Source of the DNA: DATBMY01 sp036554605
GTDB taxonomy: Bacteria; Acidobacteriota; Blastocatellia; UBA7656
Length of the DNA stretch: 14,151 bases
Direction of reading: 5' to 3'
Assembly (NCBI GenBank): GCA_036554605.1
Contig: DATBMY010000318.1
Span: forward strand, 1-14,151
Shown here: positions 7,317-12,932 of the stretch, in pieces
How the letters are laid out: every line of letters starts with the position of its first letter
Numbering within the stretch: position 1 is the first letter of the stretch
Notes under the pieces: model-generated
Seen by the model: the letters and a program-made list of their open reading frames with translations, nothing else
Told to the model about the DNA's origin: nothing
The model's database searches: none
Translations under genes and position numbers: made by a program

Positions 7317-8342
7317 TTAGCAAGCCCATAAGATCAGTCCCATTACCGCCGCGCCAAACAGGAGGCTGGTGATAACTATCCACCCGGCGGAAAAGTGCCT
7401 GCCGGGAGCGGGCCGGTCCTGCGCGGGCTGGCCTTCCACCTGAGACTCAAATAGCGCCGCCGCGGCAAGCGGGCCCGTGCGCTGGCTTGCGCCCCCATTC
7501 AGAATTCTGGGGGTTGCGCTGCCGGTTCGCCCGTCGTTTCCTTCAAAGTGGCTCGTGGAGCCATTTTCAGGGCTTACGCCTCGCACCGCCGGCGCGAAGC
7601 GGTCGCCTTCGATATAGACCACGGTGACGTTATCTTTCCCACCGGCTTCGTTGGCGCCCGCGATCAGCGTGTCGACGACCGCCGAAGGGTCGCCGCAACT
7701 CTCTTCGACGATCTGGCGTATGCGCTCGGAGGCGATAAGGTCGCTCAAGCCGTCGCTGCACATGACCCAGGCGCTGTCGGGCTCGAAATGCTCGGAGATC
7801 ACTTCGATGAAGTCGTCGTCGTGCGTGTCGTGCCATTGCGATCCGACATCGCGGAAGACTTCATTACGGCGCGGGTCAAGCATTGCGTCTGCCTCGGTGA
7901 TCTCGCCTCGGTCTTCTCTCAACCCGACCGGCGAGTGGTCGTGAGTTACCTTGCGTATCTTCCCGCGATGAATCTTGTAGAGCCGGGTATCGCCGACATG
8001 CCCTATAACGAGGCGGTTCGCCTCTGCAACGGCCACGGTCAGCACGCAGGCCATGCCCGACCATTCCATGTGAGACTTGCCCCGCTCGTAGACTTCGTTA
8101 TTGGCGAGCGTTATCGCTTCTCTTATGCGGGAAGCGATGCTGCCCGTTTGACGCTTCAATCTGGCGTAGATCATTTCCAGCGCGGTCGCGGCAGCCTCCT
8201 CGCCGCCGAGGTGGCCGCCTATGCCGTCTATTACGACAAAGACTCCCAGGTCCATATCAATGAACGGCAGGTCTTCGTTATTCTGCCGCACGCGGCCGAG
8301 ATCGGTCCCGCACGCGGCCGTGTACCGTGTGACCGTAGCCAT
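7317..8342 (-). CDS. PP2C-family Ser/Thr protein phosphatase, membrane-anchored (PstP-like)
   Basis: The 341-residue protein has a PP2C catalytic domain (about 5-246) and one C-terminal membrane helix (about 319-340), after a flexible linker. Metal-binding and catalytic motifs are present: GRVRQNNED (D24), V-I-D39-G-I-G-G, GHVGDTRLY (D118), CSDGLSDL (D197) and GGKDNVTVV (D237). The DGxGG motif reads DGIGG where many homologues have DGMGG. It removes phosphate from Ser/Thr residues placed by Hanks-type kinases; in mycobacteria PstP opposes PknA and PknB and acts on wall-synthesis regulators. Unlike mycobacterial PstP, the chain stops right after the helix, so there is no extracytoplasmic sensor domain. 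GGGAG sits 8 bases before the ATG. Its place between an FHA gene and rodA-pbpA supports a role in controlling wall elongation. Confidence 0.94.
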   Translation of the reverse strand: MATVTRYTAACGTDLGRVRQNNEDLPFIDMDLGVFVVIDGIGGHLGGEEAAATALEMIYARLKRQTGSIASRIREAITLANNEVYERGKSHMEWSGMACVLTVAVAEANRLVIGHVGDTRLYKIHRGKIRKVTHDHSPVGLREDRGEITEADAMLDPRRNEVFRDVGSQWHDTHDDDFIEVISEHFEPDSAWVMCSDGLSDLIASERIRQIVEESCGDPSAVVDTLIAGANEAGGKDNVTVVYIEGDRFAPAVRGVSPENGSTSHFEGNDGRTGSATPRILNGGASQRTGPLAAAALFESQVEGQPAQDRPAPGRHFSAGWIVITSLLFGAAVMGLILWAC

Positions 8343-8347
8343 GCTTG

Positions 8348-8443
8348 TTACTCCCGATTAAAGATTGCGTATGCCATTAGAGCTAAAAAGATCAGGAGTA
8401 AGAGCAAAAAGATATAACGAGCCGAATAAAGAACCTCATCCAT
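8348..8443 (-). CDS. Small single-helix membrane protein (31 aa)
   Basis: An ATG at 8443 overlaps the stop codon of the FHA gene (ATGGATGA arrangement) and opens a 31-codon frame ending in TAA five bases before the phosphatase ATG. The peptide starts MDEVLYSARY, has about 18 hydrophobic residues rich in Leu/Ile/Phe, and ends IFNRE, a typical one-helix membrane peptide. The frame fills the gap between two operon genes exactly, and its end carries the GGGAG that serves the next gene. No Shine-Dalgarno motif of its own is seen, so translation is probably coupled to the FHA gene. It occupies the position of fhaB in mycobacteria, whose product begins with a similar short helix before its FHA domain; it might be the helix-only counterpart (inference). 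Chance coding in a 96-base frame cannot be excluded. Confidence 0.6.
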   Translation of the reverse strand: MDEVLYSARYIFLLLLLIFLALMAYAIFNRE

Positions 8444-9257
8444 TTAATGCCGATTGAAAGTCGAGAAACAGGACTTCCGCCAGTCCGATACGCGCCCTCT
8501 CGGGCAGCGCGACCTCGATATTCTTGTCCTGCTTTGTTTCTCCGACGACCTCTATGCTGCTTGGGACCTGAAACCCGTTGACGGTCGTTCCGAGCGTGCT
8601 CAAGTCTCTGAGATAGAACTTGCGCGTAGGCGGATCGAACCGTATGCGGAGGTGTTCGCGCGAAACATCGGGCGAGGTCTGCAGCTTCAGGTCGGTTATA
8701 TATGCCTTTCCTCCGCGGCCTATGACGATCTCAGGCTTCGTCATTTTGTAAGTGTTGCGCCCGGTCTTATCATGATAGCTGATCGTGGCATAGATGATCT
8801 CGGTCTGCTCATAGGTCTTGCCGAGCGACTTCGATTCACCCACGTTGCTTCTGATCGTTCTTATGCGCACGGTCTGGCCTCCCACGCCGTAGTCGGGTTT
8901 TGCCGGGAACGCCAGCTGCGAATCGATCAGTATCTCACCTTTCTGCACGTCGTCATCGGCATCCCTGAAAAAGTTGATTACCCAGCGGTCCTGCGCGGTC
9001 TGGTATCTCGGGAGCCTCTTTTTCAAAGCGAAGGGCCATCCCTTTTTATTGAGCCGGGCAAGCTCTTCGCCGAGCGCGCTGTCAGCCTCCCTTGTTATTA
9101 CCGGGAGTATCCCTTGCAACCGCTCGTAATCTTCAGGGTGCAGGTGGATGTTGAATATGCTCGGGACGAGGGTCGTATTATGCAAGGGCTCGAGCCCTTG
9201 ATGCATGTTGTTTATTATCTCGTCAATAATGGCCTGTCCTGTAACTTGCTCGATCAT
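8436..9257 (-). CDS. FHA-domain protein with FhaA-like N-terminal domain, first gene of the wall cluster
   Basis: The product is 273 residues from the ATG at 9257 (274 if the adjoining GTG at 9260 is used; the codon before that is a stop, so the start cannot lie further upstream). The N-terminal part (about 10-120) contains NIHLHPEDYERLQGILPVI and a helix with EELARLNKK, a pattern resembling the domain found ahead of the FHA domain in mycobacterial FhaA. The C-terminal part (about 155-268) is an FHA domain with IGRGG (180-184), SREHLRI (200-206) and STLGTTVNG (221-229), the set that binds phosphothreonine. No Shine-Dalgarno motif is visible, which is unusual for a leading gene. Downstream genes follow with overlaps or short gaps. 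The likely role is a phospho-dependent adaptor between a Ser/Thr kinase and the wall machinery. Confidence 0.9.
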   Translation of the reverse strand: MIEQVTGQAIIDEIINNMHQGLEPLHNTTLVPSIFNIHLHPEDYERLQGILPVITREADSALGEELARLNKKGWPFALKKRLPRYQTAQDRWVINFFRDADDDVQKGEILIDSQLAFPAKPDYGVGGQTVRIRTIRSNVGESKSLGKTYEQTEIIYATISYHDKTGRNTYKMTKPEIVIGRGGKAYITDLKLQTSPDVSREHLRIRFDPPTRKFYLRDLSTLGTTVNGFQVPSSIEVVGETKQDKNIEVALPERARIGLAEVLFLDFQSALNG

Positions 9258-9311
9258 CACTTAACAAGAATCCGTCCATACGAATGGGCCGCAAGCTCTA
9301 TTTTTTTGCGA

Positions 9312-9340
9312 ATAGTAATGACTGGAGTGATGTTTGTAAA
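9312..9340 (-). promoter_or_regulatory. Candidate sigma70-type promoter for the FHA/phosphatase/RodA-PbpA operon
   Basis: On the minus strand TTTACA (9340-9335, 5 of 6 to TTGACA) is followed after exactly 17 bases by TACTAT (9317-9312, 4 of 6 to TATAAT). Transcription would start near 9305 and give a leader of about 45 bases before the first FHA gene. It sits between the heptamer element and the operon, the expected place. Confidence 0.5.
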
Positions 9341-9345
9341 GCCCG

Positions 9346-9483
9346 GCGGCCGGGAGTCAGGGGCCGGAGGTCAGGGCATCTGGAATTTCAAATCTCGAAT
9401 TTGAAATCTCAAATAGGCTATTTCAAATTCGAGATGCTATTCGGCTGACAATCCCTGAGCCCCGGCCCCCGACCCCTGACCCC
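9346..9483. repeat. Heptamer-arm palindromic element, copy 1
   Basis: The left arm is five in-phase heptamers: GCGGCCG, GGAGTCA, GGGGCCG, GAGGTCA, GGGCATC (9346-9380). The right arm, read as reverse complement from 9483 to 9449, is GGGGTCA, GGGGTCG, GGGGCCG, GGGCTCA, GGGATTG. The 68-base AT-rich core holds a perfect 16-bp inverted repeat (9392-9407 with 9420-9435) around a 12-base loop, plus a competing palindrome formed by ATTTCAAAT (9385-9393) and ATTTGAAAT (9399-9407). The whole can fold as a long hairpin starting three bases past the stop of the gene at 9487 and may act as its terminator or 3'-end stabiliser. It resembles in style the heptanucleotide STRR repeats of cyanobacteria. No coding content. 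Confidence 0.85.
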
Positions 9484-9486
9484 GGT

Positions 9487-10245
9487 TTACTTCGGCTGGT
9501 ACGGCGGAGAGCTCGCGCTTGCTCTCTCGCCTTTCAAGTCTTCGGCCCGCACGCCGTTTATGTCGGCGTAAAACGAGAGCCGCCCCGTCTTTCCATACCC
9601 GACCGGGGTGGCGAAAAGGAAGAAAGAGCTTTGATCGGCGGGCATAGTCAGCTCGTAGCGGTAGCCTCCCGTTACGCCCCCCTCAAGGTCTTTCGGCACG
9701 CCGCCCATCTGTATGAGTCGCTCAAGCGACGCGTATTTGCCCGTGTACTTTCGCGTAAATAGCATCTGTGCGCCGACGATTCGCATGAGCATCTCGGCCG
9801 CCTCGTTTTCGTTTACAGCCATCCGCGAATTGAAAAAGAATGAGCGCCCCTGCGCGGAGACGGCTTGCAGTGTCTCCTGATCTCCAACGAGCCATTCGCC
9901 GTTCACCAGTACCAACCCGACAGGTTGAGCCTCCTGGGCGCCTTCGAATTTAAGAAAGACCACCGCCCGGTCGCCTGTGATCTGCTCGCCGCTTGCTTCG
10001 ATCTTTTGCGGTATCGCCGAAAAGGTCTGCTCGAAATCGGGTTCAAGCTCTTTAAGCTCCGCCGCCGATAGCCCTTCGACCGCACCCCGATAGACCGATT
10101 TGCGAAAGCCCTCGACGTATCGTTTTTCCCTCAACGTGCGGTAAAAACTCATCGCCGCCTCGGCGGGCGGTTGAACCTTCTTTTGACCAAACGCGGCGCT
10201 GGCCGCTACCATCAGAGCGCATAAGGCGAGTGCGGTGAATCTCAT
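9487..10245 (-). CDS. Secreted protein with pilin-like C-terminal domain, function unknown
   Basis: The 252-residue product opens with a classic signal peptide (MRFTALALCALMVAASAAFG, cleavage likely near residue 20). Residues about 26-130 look like a small alpha+beta domain of the DUF4878/NTF2-like sort: helices FYRTLREKRY and FRKSVYRG, then strands RAVVFLKFEG and PVGLVLVNGEWLVGD. The C-terminal half (about 140-240) has a helix with AAEMLMRIVGAQMLFTRKY followed by YASLERL, GGYRYEL, ATPVGYGKTGRLSFYADINGV. This pattern recurs in pseudopilin-like secreted proteins of Acidobacteriota, but without the prepilin cleavage site. GGGAG is 6 bases before the ATG and a good promoter lies upstream, so it is probably a separate transcript. 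No function can be assigned; the NTF2-like call is tentative. Confidence 0.85.
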   Translation of the reverse strand: MRFTALALCALMVAASAAFGQKKVQPPAEAAMSFYRTLREKRYVEGFRKSVYRGAVEGLSAAELKELEPDFEQTFSAIPQKIEASGEQITGDRAVVFLKFEGAQEAQPVGLVLVNGEWLVGDQETLQAVSAQGRSFFFNSRMAVNENEAAEMLMRIVGAQMLFTRKYTGKYASLERLIQMGGVPKDLEGGVTGGYRYELTMPADQSSFFLFATPVGYGKTGRLSFYADINGVRAEDLKGERASASSPPYQPK

Positions 10246-10328
10246 ATAAAACTCCCGTTCAACAGCGGTCTTTATAGATTGGGAGCCTTGCCCGGGGAGC
10301 AGAATCTGGGGGAATGGGAGCGGAGGCT

Positions 10329-10357
10329 AATATAGCCCGCCTCTTGCGCTTTGGCAA
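10329..10357 (-). promoter_or_regulatory. Strong candidate sigma70-type promoter for the secreted-protein gene
   Basis: On the minus strand TTGCCA (10357-10352, 5 of 6) and TATATT (10334-10329, 5 of 6) are separated by exactly 17 bases. The start would be near 10322, with a leader of about 77 bases to the gene beginning at 10245. It is the best promoter match noticed in the window. Confidence 0.6.
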
Positions 10358-10419
10358 GATTTTGTTATCGCTCGCCGCGAGCATTGACAGGGCTGTAACA
10401 AAGTCGGTTGACACCCTTG

Positions 10420-10545
10420 GTAGGGGCAGGGCTCGGGGTACCCGCATGCGGGTCGGCCCGAATGGCCGTAAGGCCATGACTGTCATCGCGCTTCGCGGGG
10501 TACCCACGTAGTGGGTCGCGGGCAGCCAGCGTGAGCTGCCCCTAC
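10420..10545. repeat. 126-bp element with 10-bp terminal inverted repeats and five serial hairpins
   Basis: The ends are GTAGGGGCAG and its perfect reverse complement CTGCCCCTAC. Between them lie five small palindromes: ACCCGCATGCGGGT (10440-10453), ATGGCC-GTAA-GGCCAT (10462-10477), CGCG-CTT-CGCG (10487-10497), ACCCAC-GTA-GTGGGT (10502-10516) and GGCAGC-8-GGCTGCC-type stem (10521-10540), the last also able to form CAGC-GTGA-GCTG. GTAA and GTGA are GNRA-type tetraloops in RNA. GGGGTACCC occurs twice (10435 and 10497). It fills most of the 309-base gap between nadB and the secreted-protein gene, ending 10 bases after the nadB stop, and holds no credible gene. It could be a non-autonomous mobile element or a structured 3' end of nadB mRNA. 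Confidence 0.8.
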
Positions 10546-10554
10546 ATTATCTCT

Positions 10555-12087
10555 TTATCGAGCTTGCTGAAACCGCTGCTGTAGCGTGTGGTGAGCGAAA
10601 TTCGCGTCGTCGCGCTCGGGATAATCGCTGCGATAGTGGGCTCCGCGTGATTCTCGGCGGGCGAGCGCGGCTTCGGCTACGAGGCGCGCCAGCGTCACGA
10701 AGTTCCAGGACCTGGTATTAAGCGGGCGCGAGGCTATGTCGTCAAGCGCGGATAGCGCATTCTTCAACCCCTCCTCGTCGCGCACTATCCCGACCTTGCT
10801 CCACATGATCCGCTTGACCTCGGCGCGCGTGCCGTCGTCGATCTGCCAGTCGGCCTTTTCGCCAAAATCCCAATCGCGCGGCTCTGCCGCCTCGACTCGC
10901 TCGGCAGCGGCCGAGGCCGCGGCTTCGGCGGCGCGGGCGCCAAAGACCAGCCCTTCAAGCAGCGAGTTCGAGGCTAAGCGGTTTGCTCCGTGGACGCCCG
11001 TGCACGCGACTTCTCCTGCCGCATACAGCCCCGCAATCGACGTGCGCCCGTGTGTGTCCGTTCGCACGCCTCCCATCGTGTAGTGCGCGGCGGGACTGAC
11101 CGGTATTAGATCGTAGGTGATGTCGAGGTTATACAGAAGGCAGGTATTATAGATTTTCGGGAAGCGGTTGCGCACGAAAGTATGATCGAGGTGGCGCATG
11201 TCAAGCCAGACGTGCGCACTCTGAGTGCGCTGCATCTCAAAGTGTATCGAGCGGCTGACGATGTCGCGGGGGGCAAGCTCGGCCCTCTCGTTATAACGCG
11301 GCATAAATCGCTCGCCCTCAAGGTTGACCAGAAGCCCGCCTTCGCCGCGCATCGCTTCCGATAGGAGGAATCGCGGCGCGCCCGGCACGACAAGCGCCGT
11401 AGGGTGGAACTGTATGAACTCCATGTCGGCGAGCATCGCGCCCGCCCTGTAGGCCATTGCATGCCCATCGCCCGTCGCCACGTCCGGGTTCGTCGTGTGG
11501 AGGTAGAGCTGGCCGGCGCCTCCGGTAGCAAGAACAACCGCGCGAGCATACAAAGCGCGCACACGGTTTGTGACCGGCTCGACGAAGGTGACGCCCACGC
11601 ATCGCCCGTCTTTCACGATCAACGATTGCGTGCATGCGTGAGGCAGGTATTCTATGTTTGGCGACTTGCGAGACCACGCGATAAGCGCGCGCACGATCTC
11701 GCGCCCCGTTGCGTCGCCCCGCGCGTGAAGAATGCGAGAGCGCGAGTGGGCCGCCTCGCGCGTGAAGGCGAGATGTCCGCCTTCGCGGTCGAACTCCGCC
11801 CCATGCTCTATAAGCTCGGTGATGTAGCGCGGTCCCTCCTCGACCAGCACCGCCACCGCATCTTGATCGCACAATCCCGCGCCCGCGTCGAGCGTGTCCT
11901 GATAGTGCAGGTCTATGGTGTCGTCATCGCTTAAGACTACCGCGACTCCGCCCTGAGCGTACTCCGTATTCGACTCGGTCAGGCGGTCCTTGGTGAGCAC
12001 CGCGACGCGCCCGGAAGCGGCGAGCGTGACGGCCGCGCGAAGCCCCGCTATCCCGCTGCCGACCACAATGAAATCAATCTGTTCCAT
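10555..12087 (-). CDS. nadB: L-aspartate oxidase, first enzyme of de novo NAD synthesis
   Basis: NadB oxidises L-aspartate to iminoaspartate with FAD in the cytoplasm; NadA then makes quinolinate. The 510-residue length is normal. The FAD-binding start VVGSGIAGLRAA (8-19) and the NadB signature TESNTEYAQGGVAVV (37-51) are present. The expected active-site residues can be matched by eye to E. coli: E111 in FTREAAHS, H228 in FHPTAL, R274 in LAPRDIVSR, H335 in AAHYTMGGV and R370 in GANRLASNSLLEG. The helical C-terminal domain ends with RRESRGAHYRSDYPE. The gene stands alone: no nadA or nadC is in the window. No Shine-Dalgarno motif is visible ahead of the ATG, because a heptamer element occupies the leader region. 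It is otherwise ordinary. Confidence 0.97.
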   Translation of the reverse strand: MEQIDFIVVGSGIAGLRAAVTLAASGRVAVLTKDRLTESNTEYAQGGVAVVLSDDDTIDLHYQDTLDAGAGLCDQDAVAVLVEEGPRYITELIEHGAEFDREGGHLAFTREAAHSRSRILHARGDATGREIVRALIAWSRKSPNIEYLPHACTQSLIVKDGRCVGVTFVEPVTNRVRALYARAVVLATGGAGQLYLHTTNPDVATGDGHAMAYRAGAMLADMEFIQFHPTALVVPGAPRFLLSEAMRGEGGLLVNLEGERFMPRYNERAELAPRDIVSRSIHFEMQRTQSAHVWLDMRHLDHTFVRNRFPKIYNTCLLYNLDITYDLIPVSPAAHYTMGGVRTDTHGRTSIAGLYAAGEVACTGVHGANRLASNSLLEGLVFGARAAEAAASAAAERVEAAEPRDWDFGEKADWQIDDGTRAEVKRIMWSKVGIVRDEEGLKNALSALDDIASRPLNTRSWNFVTLARLVAEAALARRESRGAHYRSDYPERDDANFAHHTLQQRFQQAR

Positions 12088-12095
12088 TTGAGAAA

Positions 12096-12233
12096 GGGGA
12101 CAGAGGCCAGGGGCCGGGGGTCAGAGGTCAGGTGTCGGGGATTGTTTTTAAGATAGCTTCTGAAATTTGAAATCCCAGGTTTGAGATTACAGATGCCCTG
12201 ATCCCTGGCTCCCGGCCTCTGACACCCGATCCC
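12096..12233. repeat. Heptamer-arm palindromic element, copy 2 (inverted relative to copy 1)
   Basis: The left arm is seven exactly in-phase heptamers from 12096 to 12144: GGGGACA, GAGGCCA, GGGGCCG, GGGGTCA, GAGGTCA, GGTGTCG, GGGATTG. The right arm, read as reverse complement from 12233 to 12192, is GGGATCG, GGTGTCA, GAGGCCG, GGAGCCA, GGGATCA, GGGCATC. The core contains TGAAATTTGAAAT and TTTGAGATT words similar to copy 1. The innermost units GGGATTG and GGGCATC are shared with copy 1 but on opposite sides, so the copies are inverted. The last base of the right arm is also the last base of the lipoprotein stop codon. The element fills nearly the whole gap before nadB and so forms part of any nadB leader. 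Confidence 0.85.
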
Positions 12234-12769
12234 TACTTCGTCACGCTCTCTACTGTTCTCTGTTTTAGCAATTCGGCGATGTTTTGATAATCCTTCTTCT
12301 CCTTATCCTGCTCGCCTTTCTCTTCGGCAAACGTCAGGGCAGTCTTGCCGCTGACCTTATCCTTGGCATTCGGGTCCGCGCCCGCGTCCAGCAGCAACTG
12401 CACGATCTCATAATGGCCGTTGAGCGAGGCCGACATCAGCGCCGTATAATTGCTCTTGGTCGCCTTATTCACGTCAGCGCCTTTTTCGATAAGCAGGCGG
12501 ACGATCTCAAGGTTGCCCATTCCGGCGGCGTTTATCAGCGGGGTGACACCCTCTTCGGTCCCGATGTTGACGTCCGCGCCGCTGTCGATGATACGCCGCA
12601 CCTCGTCGTTCTGCCCCCCGTTGACGGCGCGAAGCAGGGCCGTCTGCCCCTGATAGTCTCTCATATTGATGTTCGGGTCACCGGCGGCAGCTTCCGGTAA
12701 CGGTTCTTGCTTGCACCCGATCATTGAGAGCGATGTGATTATCAGGAGAATTGCTTTTATGCGCTTCAT
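12233..12769 (-). CDS. Ankyrin-repeat lipoprotein
   Basis: The 178-residue product starts MKRIKAILLIITSLSMIGC: a basic end, a hydrophobic core and a lipobox with Cys19, so it should be lipid-anchored on the outside of the inner membrane or moved to the outer membrane. Four ankyrin repeats follow at about 36-68, 69-101, 102-134 and 135-172, with the usual TPL/TAL, A..G, EIVRLLI and GADVN pieces; the last is lengthened by an EEKGEQDKEKKD insertion. Ankyrin repeats bind proteins; the partner is unknown. An in-frame TTG five codons upstream also opens the frame, but GGAGG eight bases before the ATG at 12769 fixes the start. A promoter-like pair lies just upstream. The gene is divergent from the acyl-CoA dehydrogenase. 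Confidence 0.92.
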   Translation of the reverse strand: MKRIKAILLIITSLSMIGCKQEPLPEAAAGDPNINMRDYQGQTALLRAVNGGQNDEVRRIIDSGADVNIGTEEGVTPLINAAGMGNLEIVRLLIEKGADVNKATKSNYTALMSASLNGHYEIVQLLLDAGADPNAKDKVSGKTALTFAEEKGEQDKEKKDYQNIAELLKQRTVESVTK

Positions 12770-12792
12770 ACAATTTGCCTCCAATCCGACGT

Positions 12793-12821
12793 AGCATACC
12801 CGATGCCCGGCAATCCTTCAA
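12793..12821 (-). promoter_or_regulatory. Candidate promoter for the ankyrin lipoprotein
   Basis: On the minus strand TTGAAG (12821-12816, 4 of 6) and TATGCT (12798-12793, 4 of 6) are 17 bases apart. Transcription would begin near 12786, only about 17 bases before the ATG but still including the GGAGG. The match is moderate. Confidence 0.4.
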
Positions 12822-12851
12822 ACCCCATTAGTCTAAACCCCGGTGACCGGA

Positions 12852-12857
12852 TATAAT
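12852..12857 (+). promoter_or_regulatory. Candidate -10 box for the acyl-CoA dehydrogenase gene
   Basis: A perfect TATAAT lies on the plus strand 75 bases before the acyl-CoA dehydrogenase ATG. The best -35 at suitable distance (TTAGTC, 18 bases upstream) is poor, so an activator may be needed or the site may be fortuitous. Confidence 0.35.
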
Positions 12858-12932
12858 AGCCACCCCGGTCGGCGCAACATAGTCTCAGCTTGAGCACGCC
12901 GAGCATTTCATCTACGCAGAGGACGAACTTGC

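Noticed and set aside
7548..8417. 289-codon open frame on the plus strand opposite the PP2C gene
   Set aside because: It is antisense to a phosphatase with full motifs. Its protein shows no recognisable family pattern. GC-rich genes often leave long open antisense frames.
8454..9404. 316-codon plus-strand frame opposite the first FHA gene
   Set aside because: It is antisense to a clear FHA gene and runs into the non-coding heptamer element. No family pattern is visible.
9346..9483. CRISPR array
   Set aside because: The repeated units are 7 bases and contiguous, with no spacers and inverted arms, and there are no cas genes nearby.
10314..10511. 65-codon plus-strand frame in the nadB/secreted-protein gap
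   Set aside because: It overlaps the promoter-like site and the hairpin element, and its composition follows the palindromes. It is not a credible protein.
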